DNA of 64,000 nucleotides from Iris pallida (lineage: Eukaryota; Streptophyta; Magnoliopsida; Asparagales; Iridaceae). The position numbers and the translations under genes were made by a program. Of the stretch, positions 20,952-32,350 are shown in pieces. The stretch covers positions 48,400,703-48,464,702 of the forward strand of contig JANAVB010005597.1 in NCBI GenBank assembly GCA_029216955.1. Reading direction: 5' to 3'. The notes beneath the pieces were generated by a model. The model was not told where the DNA came from, did not search any database, and was given only the letters and a program-made list of their open reading frames with translations. The first letter of the stretch is position 1; the number at the start of each line of letters is the position of its first letter.

Positions 20952-22017
20952 TGTAGAAACAAAATCGTAAAGCAGAATACTCTAGAGGGGGGTGAATAGA
21001 GTAGGCATCGAAATATTGCTAATTAAAAACTCGTTAGCAGTTAGATCACAGATATAATAATAATCACAAAATAAATAACAGTAATGAAAAGAGTGATCAG
21101 AAGGCAAACGCAAATACAGAGATTTATACTGGTTTTCCTCTTGTGAGGACTAGTCCAGTCGGAAGAACTCTAGCTTTCAGTTGAATCCACTATTGTAAAA
21201 TCCCGCAAGTTTTCATACGAAGTCCTTGCAACTTCTACAGACGTGAGCTTTGATACGAAGAACTCGACCAACTTCAATTGTGAAGAGTCAATCTTCAATC
21301 AAGCCTCTGATTACAATTGCTCTGAAACTTCTAGACCGTACCGCACTGGCAAATCGACTAGAGAATTGTAACTGGCTTGGGATTTAAAAATGGAAGCTTT
21401 TTAGAACTCTTTGGAAGAAATGTAAGCTTTAGAAGAGAAGAGATGAAAGTGAATTGGTGTTTTGAAATGATCGAAATCCTTCTCTATTTATAGTTTTTCC
21501 AAAGGCAGAACTCTGACAGAATTCGGACAGAATTCGGACAAAACTCTTTGTAACAAACCGCAACTGAAGGGAGACGAAGTTCAAAATCAAACTTCACATA
21601 ACGTTTAACTTGGCCAAACTCTTGCCGAGTCCTGTCAGGGTTTGGTCAGTTGATTTTGTGAAAAAATTGTTTTGGCTTTTTAAAAAATCCTTCAGAAGCT
21701 TCTTGTAAAATAGATGTTTTTCAAAATATAGGTCATTTTAAAAAGATAGGTCAGTTTTGAAAAAAGATTTCGGATGGCCTATTTTCTAGTATGACTTGGT
21801 GTACAATGTATTCCTAGACTCAATAAAAATAAAAATTATATTGCTCTTAAGGAAATACATTCTTGAGTGACAAACAACTTCAGTCTTGAACTGAGTAGAT
21901 ATCCATCTTTGATCAGTGTCCAAAACATCGTTAGTAAACATCTGAATTGATTCATATATTGAAACAGAGTTTGATCAATTATTAAAATCAGGTTTGACCA
22001 TGACCAATGGGCCAACA
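20952..22017 (-). mobile_element. Copia-like LTR, minus strand (probable)
   Basis: Read on minus it starts TGTTGGCCCATTGG and ends TTTGTTTCTACA. It has a TATA box (ACTATAAATAGAG, about 21482-21494) and a long transcribed leader, and near its end CTATTCACCCCCCTCTAGAG, wording I associate with plant copia LTR ends. No matching 5-bp duplication was found at these edges, so the borders are approximate. Confidence 0.5.
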
Positions 22018-22430
22018 TTGTTCAACGTAATTTTATATATACAAGACCTCATTGGTATCATATGTACTTAAATTCAATTGCACAATTAGTAATTCTGCTT
22101 ACTTATGTAGTGTGCTTAAAATTATTTGGGTCATTTAATTTTAAATGTAATATATAGCTACGTTGTATATGTTGGCATAAAATACTATTCTTTTATGAAA
22201 AAAAAAAATTCTTTCCAAATTTTTGATCCAAATAATTAAAGTTAAATTTAAAAAAAAATAAAAAAGCTACTTCTGCTTACTATTTTTAATTAAATTATAG
22301 ATATTTATATCTATAAATGTATAATTGTGAAAGTTATGTACATTATAATTAACTTGACTAGAACATTTTTTATGATTTCACGATTAAAACTATGTTTTAT
22401 TTTTAAAATTAAGATCAATGAATTTTTATT
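22018..22430. other. AT-rich spacer
   Basis: No recognisable feature; possibly the start of the Helitron whose exons follow. Confidence 0.4.
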
Positions 22431-22575
22431 TTGTAGAAAACATAGATTCGGATAGAGATCAAATTATGTCTCCATCAAGCAAAATTAATTTGTTTTATAA
22501 GATAAAATTTTAGCAAAATTAAAAAATTATTATATTGCGATTATCTTTCTAATTTTTTTATTCTTATCTTTGCAG

Positions 22576-23269
22576 AAAATTTAAATTCATATGGAGAAAA
22601 ATGTAAACCTACCCGAAGTAAAATTTATTCTCAACATGTATTATTCAAGGATGGGCTGAACATGTCACATTATTCATCATCTACATATCCTTTTAGTGAC
22701 ATCACGAATGGTATGTTATACATTTATTTATTTGTTTACTAATTATTATTGGTAAATTGTATATATATATTTGCATATTTTATAAAATTATTTTATGCAG
22801 TGTGTGGATCAAGTCAAGCAGCTGAGTTAACAACTTCAATGAAGCAAAGCTCAATTGATTGCCCGAAGAAAACATTTACAAATTTGCAGCATAATTCTTC
22901 AACACTAATTGATTTGACTAAAGATAAGGAGCCTTCAAGTATGTCATTTACCTAATTTATTTCTCAAAGAAACAAAATTTAGTTAACGATTTGCATCTAG
23001 CTCAATGTAGTGATAAAGTTGTGTTTTTTAAAATGTAAGTTTTTTTTATCCTAAATTTTATTTGAAATATATAGTTGTATTTAAAAAAATCCATACATTT
23101 GAAAATTATAATTAATTTCAAAGTTTTAAAAAGGAAAATATCTTCAAAAATTTTTAAATTTTGTTTTCTTTCGCTTTGTCTTTTTCTTTTGCAGTGATTG
23201 TTGAAATGACGAATAAAGATTGTGAATTTGATCATGGACATGCTAATCCTACAATCGGTATGAATCTAA

Positions 23270-23325
<56 letters not shown>

Positions 23326-23510
23326 ACACACATATATATATATATGTTGATTCACTAATTTAGTTTATAATTGATGTAATTTATTTTATATTTTATTAAT
23401 TTCTCTATTTATAGATTATCGGGATATCGGCGATCCAACTTATAAATGTAACTTTTGTGGTGTAACTTTATCCAAGAGGTTAACGAAAAAGAGTTTAGTC
23501 AAGTCATAGA
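22576..23510 (+). pseudogene. Helitron Rep-helicase, N-terminal exons only
   Basis: Four exons with canonical borders: 22576-22710, 22801-22938, 23195-23257 and 23415 to about 23510. The first three are multiples of three (135, 138, 63 nt) and all junctions split a codon in the same phase. The fourth reads YRDIGDPTYKCNFCGVTL, matching from memory the D-x-GDPTY-x-C-x2-CG zinc motif at the start of plant Helitron helicase-like proteins. The Rep nuclease and helicase domains (over 1000 residues) are missing; the frame ends at TAG near 23507. A further exon may start at 22438 (TTTTGTAG|AAAACATAG). This is a truncated rolling-circle transposon gene. Confidence 0.7.
23271..23345. repeat. (AC)n-(AT)n microsatellite
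   Basis: About 30 CA units, then a short TATATA run, inside the last Helitron intron. Confidence 0.95.
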
Positions 23511-23516
23511 AAAGAT

Positions 23517-24377
23517 GGAACACCAAAAATAATTATGTCCAAAAAGATAACATGAAAGCAATCCTATTGGAGAGTCCTAGAGAACCTATAATCCTAGTTG
23601 TAGATGTAGATAGGACAGAGTTAATCAAGACGGGGAAAAATGATGATAAGAATTTATTCTTGCTCAATCGGTCATAACGAAGTGAACCAAGTTGAGATAT
23701 GATCTGATAACCATATACGTCTTCCTGAAATCATGTTGCCAGAATTTTTGCCACACCAGTAAGCTTATATGCAATAAACGATAGAGTCATAACTAAGGTA
23801 TACACCCTATAATAATGTTATATAGAATCTTCGCCACGCCAACCGGTATGGCTGCGAGAAAATCTAAATTCCATAACTAGGATAAGTATATCCGAAATCA
23901 GGCTCTATGTTTTTGTCATACCAGCTAATATGGCTGCGATAAATTCTAAACTCCATAAATAAAGCAGACGTTTACCTTATCAGGATATATCATAATTCAA
24001 TCTACAAAATTTATCACGATGCAAGATCAAAGTCAACAACGAAAATCAGGAATTAAATTCAACAACAAATTTAGAGGAGAGCAAATAAAACAGGTGAAAA
24101 CAGATTTCGAGATAAGATTAGAGTAAGATCCTCAGGGGTCATCCCAAGGGTACTATTATGGTCAAAATTGTAACCCACTGAATTTCAAACAAGATACTAA
24201 ATATAGTAAACTGTCCTACGCTGTGACGAGTTTTCTATGTTGCAATCCTAGAAATTCTCTAGGTGTTCTAAATATTTATCCCTAGTGTTAACAAGTTGTC
24301 CTAGATCCTAATTGCAGGCATGCTTGGTGTAACCAAACAATTTAAGTCTGGACCTACATGGGCCACCACTAAAAACA
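23517..24377 (-). mobile_element. Internal remnant of minus-strand Tekay-like element
   Basis: Contains blocks similar to 60950-61872: CACGCCAACCGGTATGGCTGCGA here against CACGCCATCCGGAATGGCTGC there. It has the same LTR-adjacent phrase CATGGGCCACCACTAAAA before the LTR start. No gag or pol is seen. The left edge is probably truncated. Confidence 0.5.
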
Positions 24378-24660
24378 TGTCACGACCCGATACCCAAATT
24401 GTTGGGCCGAGCCGAGCCATGTCCAGCCTACGCTTGGTTAAAGCGTAGTAAGCTGTTCTAAGAATAGACAATAAAGGATCTAAGCAGCTAACAGTTCTAA
24501 AATCATATTTAAAGTTTCATCACAACACAGCATCTATAAGCGAAGGTAACATAAGCACAGACTTAATAATACACTTTATAAGTAACTAACTGGAGACAAA
24601 GTCCAGTATCCAAATATAAGTACAGACCCAAAATCTAAGTCTCAAAACACATAAAAATAT

Positions 24661-24764
24661 CTAAGCAAGGTTCCCCGCTGGGGCCTCTTCTGGAGCTAAG
24701 GCCAGGTCCTCAAAATCAGTGCCATAATATGTAACACGTAGCATTTTCTCCTCGGAAAGTGAAC
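24661..24764 (-). other. 3' exon-like frame in LTR A
   Basis: On minus, after the acceptor ACGTTGTAG: two bases, then an open frame SLSEEKMLRVTYYGTDFEDL...AGNLA to TAG 24663-24661. CCTGACAGG lies about 20 bp before the acceptor. Same phase and YYG core as in the related LTRs. Confidence 0.4.
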
Positions 24765-26807
24765 CTACAACGTTATCCTGTCAGGACGGGAGCAAGTACA
24801 ACCTCTACAACTAAAGTACTGAATATATAATGAAAGAGATGTACAACAAGAAACATGGTGTGATAAGTCTATAAAACAGGAAATACTGGAAACATGGCCT
24901 CATGGTACAACTGGGATCACACTATCATAGTAACATAGGGAACATGGCATATCTGGAATCATGGTATGACTGGAATCACGATAAAATACATTTGTCAAGA
25001 TGACACATGTATATCTAATGTTTAAAACTGGAGCAGGTACGTGATCGGTAAATAGATGTACAATGTGCTGGGGGCACATAATGAAATGTACTTTCTTACA
25101 AGTGAAAAGGCGATAGATGTACATACGCACAAATCCGCTTTGAGATAAGGCCTACGACGCAGTATTCATATAAAATAAAACTTTGCTCGGTACATACGTA
25201 CGGAGAAGGGGGTCGTGATCACGTACTCAACTGTCAGTTTTCCCATAACCCATATTCTAACATATAAGAGATACGAGAACAGTAAAAACATGTGGAAGAT
25301 ACTGGGAGCAGTATAAGCATGGTGGATACTGGGATCAGTATAAAACATGTGAATACTCAGAGCAGTATAAAGTATCGTGAAACATGTACTGAGAACTAGT
25401 AAGAAGCATGTGAAGATATATGAACTGTCCTAAGCATGTCAGGTACTGTAAGTAATACAACATGTGAAGATTTAACTTGCTACCTCAAGGATCGATATTT
25501 TAACAGGGTTAATACATGTTCTAGCATTAAAAGACAGTAAATGAGTTTGTAGATGTACTTGTCTCGAGCAAAGCAAGAATACTAGTACGAAGATATAGAT
25601 GTCCGGTGTCCTGTCAATAATGATATACAAACTCAGTTCTAAGCTATGTTCAATATTACACTAGTGGTGTGACACGACTCCTAACTAGATACTAGCCAAG
25701 TGGGGACCTAGCATAAAAGTCCAATGTGGGGTGACACTATATCCAAACTAATTTTTTTAGAGCCTTTATACTAGTGTAGGGTGAGGTCCAATACTATAAT
25801 AACTCAAAACCACACAAAACATTGCAAGTCGTAACTAATCAATAAATAAATCAAACTGTGCACTGAGTTCCAACAATTTTTGAGATAGACAAAAAGCTTA
25901 AATATATATAAAATAAAGTACCAAAATGATCCTTGTTAATTATAGAAATTTATACTAATTTTTCTAGAATTTATAAACCTTCATAAATATTTATTAAAAA
26001 TCAACAAACATAAATATACTGAAAATAAGTTCTGTTTTCCTATTTTTATAAAATAACAAAAGCACTTAATAAATGCTAGAAAATTATAATAAATTAGCTA
26101 AATTAACATAATATTTAAATACAATTTTTCCCAGATTTTTACAGAAATTAAAATATATATAAAAATTCAAAAACAGAAAATAACAATTTTTAGAAAAATA
26201 ATTAATTACAAATTAAGGATAATTGTAACACCCAGTTTTCTGAAATTGAGATATTTTGAAAATTTATTATTTTTATTATTAAATAATGGTGTCTTAGTCA
26301 TGATATGATTTTTGGTAATTTTAGTGTAATTAAAACTATTTTCTAAGTCATGGCTTATGACTTTGGTTAACTACTAGTGTAACCCTAATGTAACCCTAGA
26401 GATTATATGACTTAGAGACTAACTATGACTATATGAGCCTAACCATGTGATTAGGATATCAAATTATCACTTTTTAGTCAACAGGGTATTTTGGTAATTT
26501 ATTAGAATTTATTTGGATTTATGTAATTTATTATTATTTAATTAGTTGTTAAGTGTCATGTTAGCTCCTAGCCTAGTTTAGCACTAATCTATAGGTTAGC
26601 AACTAACCTAGAAGACTAAGTAGAGGATGTTAGCTTTATGTATAAATACCTAGTTAGATAATATCTAGATATTAACTTTAAGGATATTTCCTTTAGAAAC
26701 CTAGAAATATCTAGGGGTCAAAGACTTAGAGACTAAGTTTGCAAGGTGAAAAGGAACCCTAATATCTACCCATACCCTTCCCATGGCAGCCAACCCATAC
26801 CCCTTCC

Positions 26808-26816
26808 ATATAAACA
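26808..26816 (+). promoter_or_regulatory. TATA box of LTR C
   Basis: CCATATAAACACACC, followed about 30 bp later by a CT-rich start-like region (TTCATTCATGCCTC). Confidence 0.5.
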
Positions 26817-27299
26817 CACCCCCCTTCATTCATGCCTCATTTCATTACCCCTTAAAATCTTGTTTTTCCCTACAACTTCAACCCTTCACCACTTAACCAT
26901 TTTAGCTCCAAATTGAGCCTAGTTTCTTGCATTGGAACCCCCTACTATTGAGGATGCTAAGGGAGACTAGCTAGCAAGGTTTTCAAGACATTTGGGCATC
27001 ATCATTTGAAGAGGACACCCCCTACTTTGGTGTTTTCTTGAGTTTTCACTCAATAGGTAAATACCCCCAAACCTTGTTAATATTGTGTTTTATCTTCATG
27101 ATTGCATGCATATAGGTATACCCTAGCTGTGGGTCAAGTTTTGTAGGAAATAGGTTTGGTTTGGTGTCCGTATCGGACACGTATCTATGTTTAAATTAGA
27201 GTGTTTGGTGAAATGCCTCATAGGACTTTTTGTTCTTGGTTTTCAAAACAAATTACATATTTGTGAAGCTTATTATATGTATATTGTATGTTGGTAGGA

Positions 27300-27990
27300 C
27301 TGAGTTGATATTAGGATCCTTTTTATGTCTAAATTGGACACGAACACGCGAGTTGGACACAGCACTGTGCACACTTTGTTCTTCTGCTACCCGACACTGT
27401 TTTCTCCACGAATTGGACACGTGCCACTTGGCACAGAGGTGGGGGCACCCTCTGACAAGCCCCCTCTCGAGTTTGAGACACTCTCGTGTCGTATCAGACA
27501 CGTCATCACACGTGCACTGGTTTAGTCTACACTACACATACGAGAAATCGTGCACTAACACGGCTTTCGTGTCGGATGGACACGAAGCATGTACACCTCG
27601 TGGTGACACGAGTGTGTAGCCCAACCAGTGGGCTACACGTGGACATGACCACGTGTCCCTACATGGCGTGTGTCGTGTCCACGAGACACGTGACTCACTG
27701 CACGACGCGGTGCTGTACAACGTGTATCAGTCAAGTTTTCTCGACTGATACGGGCTTCGTGCCGTGTCCTGGTGACACGTGGACACGGTGCAGGAACCTA
27801 GACACCTAGCCTGACCCTAGGCGAACCTACATACGTGTACACGAGACCTATGGACACTTGTGTCGTGTCCTACACGCGTGTGCATCTCTGCACGACGCTG
27901 TGACACTGCACAGTGACTGAAACTTACCCGATTTGGGTTTTTGACACTTGGACACGTTGTGTCGTGTCGTGGTGGACACCTAGGGACACC
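27300..27990 (+). repeat. ACACG/CGTGT-rich block in LTR C
   Basis: About 700 bp crowded with GACACG, CGTGTC and CACGTG words in both orientations (e.g. GTGACACGTGGACACGG near 27772). It is much more GC- and CpG-rich than the surrounding LTR and lies in the presumed first intron. Confidence 0.85.
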
Positions 27991-28139
27991 TACGACACGT
28001 ATGTATGTGGGGTTAGGTTTACCAACCTTTAGATTTGGATATTAGCTCAGTTTTGTGTCAGTTTTGGGATTTACCTTTATGTTCAGTAATGAACAGTATC
28101 TCTTGGTATTTTTTTCAGTATTTATTTTGAGTTTCAAAT

Positions 28140-28640
28140 TGATTTTATGTATATATATGTATATTTGTGTGTGTATATACTGTATATATAAGTATATATG
28201 TATATGTGTGTGTATGTATGTATGTGGGTATGTATGGATGTATATAGGTATGTATAGGTGTATGTATGTGTGTGTGTGTTGAGTTTGGTTCTCAGATTTC
28301 TAAGAACCCCCCTTTTGCTGTTTGTATACCCAAGTACACACACACACATGTTCACACACATGACACCTCTCACACCCTCACTCTCTCTACCTATATTATG
28401 TATATATGTTATATATGTGTATAAATATATATGTTATGTATATATAGTGGTATATATATATATATATGTTATATATATATATATATAAGGGTATTATATA
28501 TAATGGGTATATGTGGTTATATATATGAGAATGGGTATATGGATAGATATGTATATGTATATATATGTATTATATATGGTTAAGTATAATAGGTATATAT
28601 AAATGGTATGTTATATATATAAGTTATATGTGATGGATTA
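28140..28640. repeat. TATG/TA/CA-rich microsatellite tract
   Basis: Runs of TATATG, TGTATG(T/G), CACACA and TATATA; ORFs here are simple-sequence artefacts. Confidence 0.9.
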
Positions 28641-28694
28641 TGGAATATAGGGTACCCTGGATATTTGAGCCTATGGCCTATGGCTAGTTTTGGC

Positions 28695-29172
28695 TTAGAC
28701 TTGACCAAATTAATCTAGAAATGACTTGGATGAACATAGAAGGACTATTTGACTAAGGTTTGACTAAACCCTAACTAGATGATTAGGTTAACCATATGGA
28801 TTATGAGGATAATCCTATGTAGATTAAGATATGTATGGGGTTAAGTGAGATACTTAGAGTTGACTTAGATAGTTGACCATTGACCTAATTACCTTGTTGA
28901 CTAGTCTATGTTTGACCAAAACCTTAGTTAGTCTAAGATTGACCTAGACTTTGACCTAGTTTGACCATATTGACTAGTCTGACCATTATTGACTAAACCC
29001 TAGATAACTTGACTAGTTTGGCTAGAATGTTTGACCAAGAGTTGACTTTAACCTAGATTAGACTTGTTTAACCTTGTTTGACCTTGTATGACTTAGTTTA
29101 ACTTCTTGTGACCTAGTATGACTTAATTTGACTTAGTTTGACTGAAGAGTTGACTAAGTTTGACTTTGACCT
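28695..29172 (+). repeat. TTGAC(C/T) array in LTR C
   Basis: About 22 copies of TTGACC or TTGACT in 480 bp, nearly all plus-oriented, ending about 90 bp before the acceptor at 29259. Confidence 0.9.
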
Positions 29173-29259
29173 AGATTGGCTTAGAAATCATGTAGATTGC
29201 ATTGTATCTTACACTTACCTTCATATTAGACATGTCATAACTGTATTGCTCTGTTTTAG

Positions 29260-30180
29260 GACATTGTGACCCTGGTACAGACATCTGATATTACACTACA
29301 CTTTTCAGAGTATCAGGCGAGTACATTCTCTGATAGTTCTCTCATTTATTTGTCAATTACTGTATTTCAGTTCTAGTTAGTTCTATGTGATTCTCTGTAT
29401 CAACATGTATGGATATTTCTGGATTCATGTATTCGACACATACCTTACTTGCTGGCCTCTGTTACTGGAGTCATTAGAATCATTCTGGAATCATTTCTGG
29501 AATCATCATGTATTGGCCGGACTCATCTCGATTCTTTTGTCGATTTTGGATTCACTTGCTGGGCGGGGAAATATTGAGTAAGACATGTAGACATACCCCA
29601 AATCCGGAATCTCCAACTGGAATCTACCGGAAGCATAGCCATCTCTTGTCTGATCAGTGAGCCTGATACCTACAGCCGTTTACATGTCGACCTCGGTATT
29701 TTAAAACACACTGTTAGATCATAGTTGGACTCACCCTTGATTTATTGATCACTGTTGGACTCATCTTGTACCGGAAATCATCTGGTATCGGATTATATGG
29801 ACTGGACTCATACTGGGATTACATTAGACTTATATCGTACTGTCTGGACTCATATATATTATTCTAGTTCAGTTAGCTTTTATTACCGTCTTCATTGCCA
29901 TGATTCTTCTCTTGTTTTAGTTACCTTTCTTTTCTTGTATCTTACTGTTTCTCTATGCCATCATTACCTGTATAAAACTGCCATGCTCATCAATAAAACT
30001 GTCTATAATTGCTTTATAGTTCTTTGTCATTTACTTGGATTTTTTAGATGAGTTGTACTCGTTCCTGTCCTGATTGGACCTGTTGAAAATATTACAGATG
30101 ATAATCCTGAGGACACATGCCCTACTTACCATGGACCTGGCGGGGGATTAGCTACCTTTGGTCCCGACTCTCAGGAGTGA
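29260..30180 (+). other. Exon-like pair in LTR C
   Basis: Piece 1 is 29260-29320, after GTTTTAG and ending GCGA|GTACATTC. Piece 2 is 30098-30180, after AAATATTACAG and ending TGA, with CCTGATTGG about 25 bp upstream. Joined they stay open and read SEYQAN then DNPEDTCPTYHGP and a tail to the stop. Piece 2 has the same length and stop as the counterpart at 55392-55474. No ATG is seen in either piece, so translation would need an upstream start. Confidence 0.45.
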
Positions 30181-30471
30181 TTCAGGAGATTAGCTAGTAG
30201 ACTACTTTAGCTTTCATGTTTTGACTTGTTGTATTAAAGTTAAGATATTGAGTTTGTATTAAGTTTGTTTGAGATATTGTTGTATTATTTTAGTGGTTAG
30301 TTGTTGTTGTCTTTAATTTCTTAGGTATAACTTCTGTGTTATCTTATCGTGCTTTAGACTGTGATTGAGTATATCATATCCTTTACTTGTCCTCCATTCG
30401 GAGCTGATATCTGGACAAGTACATTATGTACACTGCATGAGATTAGTTAGCAACCTAGGACAGCTTACTAC

Positions 30472-30487
30472 CGCCGACACTGCGGCG
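30472..30487 (+). repeat. Conserved GC hairpin near end of LTR C
   Basis: CGCCGACACTGCGGCG, identical to 18669-18684. Confidence 0.8.
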
Positions 30488-32269
30488 TAGGCTGGACGTA
30501 CCCACTTCTCGTGCCCCTATATAGGGTACGGGTCGTAACAATAATACATAATCAAAATCTACATATATTGTCGGATGATAAAATAAATATCACCAACGTA
30601 TCCAGAACGATCAAATTAGCTAGGATAGCCTACCCATAAGTCCAATTTAGACACATGGGCAAAATGGTAATTTCGGACCAAAATGATGTCCGCCGTTGGA
30701 AACACTTTGTACCGAAAAACGTATCAGGATAGAAGTCTACAAAACCTAGCAAATTATATGTCCACAAATCCAGAATGATGATACGAACCCAACGGTATAT
30801 CCGAAATAGGATTCCGATGTGCCGATCTCAAAATGACACGTTGACGCGGACATTTGGAATCCGGTTTGCACTGAAATGCGTGCCCGAGCAAATGTCTTCA
30901 AAACTCAATAAATTATATGTCAACGAGTCCAGAATGACGATACAAACTCAACGGTATATCCGAAATGGGATTCCGATGAGCCGATCTCAAAATAACCCGT
31001 TGACTCGAAAAGTGGGACCCGCTTTGCACCAAAATGCGTGTCAGGGCCCACGTTCTCCCAATCAAGAAAACTTTATATGAAAACATGCCAGAACGATGCC
31101 ACGAGTCTATTGGTGGTTTCAGAAATTGAATCCAGAGTCCCGGGTTCAAAAATAGAATTTAACAAGTGCAAATTAAAGAATTCGGACGGCCAACTTTGGC
31201 GTCAAATTCGACCAACCGAACGTGCTTATAATGAAACGAAACCTAAAGGAGGAAGGAAGAGGGTTATACCAGATGCACACAGGAACTGGTAGCGTGCCAA
31301 CCGGAGCTACGACGGCGGAGTTACGAGCTGACGAAGTTGGCTTCACGAAACTGTCCAAAAATAGTTCAATTTAAAATGTCAACTTGGTGGCCAGTTTTGA
31401 GGTAACAAACGACGACATTAACGGACGAAAATTGACAGAAGTTAAGATGGATATACGAAGATTGCGACGGAGCAAAAAGTTCGTCGATCCAACGGTCGGA
31501 TCTCCCGAAAAATATGCACGAACTTGCTGCGATGGAGCGCACTTTCTGAGTTCAAAATGCACGCGTCACGACGGGATTTCGACGTAAATGCACAAATAGC
31601 CTATTTGGCTCGTCGGGGAAGGAGGTGGCGGCCTGGAGGAGTTTGTCGGGGGCACACGCATATCAGGGGGGTCGTGGTGGCGGAGTGCGGCGGCGGCGGC
31701 GATCGCCGGCGCGCGTGGCCGTGCGCTCACACGTGCGGCTAATGCTGCACCGCCTGCTGTTGCAGCTGCTGCTGGCTTCTGTAGTACGGGGCCGGCCTGG
31801 CAGGGTACGGCGACGGCGGCGGTACCGTGGAGGCGACGACGGACGGTGGTGGAAGTGGTGGAGGTGGTGGTGCATGGTGGGAGTGGTTGTGGTGCTCAAG
31901 ATGATGAAGAGAAGAGGAGGAAAAGAAGATGGAGGTGGTGGTGCATGGTGGTGGTGATGTGTTAGGGAGGAGGAGGAGAAGTCGGGGAGGCTGGTGGCCG
32001 GCGGCCAGGGTGGTGGTCGACGGCACTCGGCCAGGAGGAGTGGGGGCTGTGGTGGTGTTGTGTGGGTTGTGTGAGTTGAGAGAGAGAGAGATATGTATGT
32101 GTGTGTATATATATAATATATAGAAGAGATAGAGAGAGATAGAGAGAGAGATATTAGAGAGAGGGGGAGAGAGAGAGGTCGGCCCAAATGGAGGGGGGGT
32201 TGTGCTGTAAAGTAAGGGTGAGGGGGGGGGGTTGATGTTTGTAATAGGAGAGAGAGATAGAGTGATATG

Positions 32270-32340
<71 letters not shown>
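32270..32340. repeat. (AT)n microsatellite
   Basis: About 34 TA units that, with the following AAGAGAGATAG, formed the target of the retroposon at 32351. Confidence 0.95.
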
Positions 32341-32342
<2 letters not shown>

Positions 32343-32350
32343 AGAGATAG

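Larger units (their letters stand above)
26219..30545 (+). mobile_element. Solo LTR C (Tekay/Del-like), 26224-30540, with ATAAT target duplication
   Basis: LTR from TGTAACACCC (26224) to GGGTCGTAACA (30540), 4317 bp. It is flanked by perfect 5-bp duplications ATAAT at 26219-26223 and 30541-30545, proving insertion followed by LTR-LTR recombination. Inside: TATA box (CCATATAAACACACC, about 26808), probable first exon ending ACTCAATAG|GTAAATA (27057), ACACG/CGTGT-rich block, TA-rich microsatellites, TTGAC array, exon-like pieces and the terminal hairpin. No gag-pol. It lies in LTR A, so it is younger than LTR A. Confidence 0.92.

Noticed and set aside
28134..28488. ORFs rich in Tyr/Ile/Thr/His
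   Set aside because: Products of TATATG/CACACA microsatellites.
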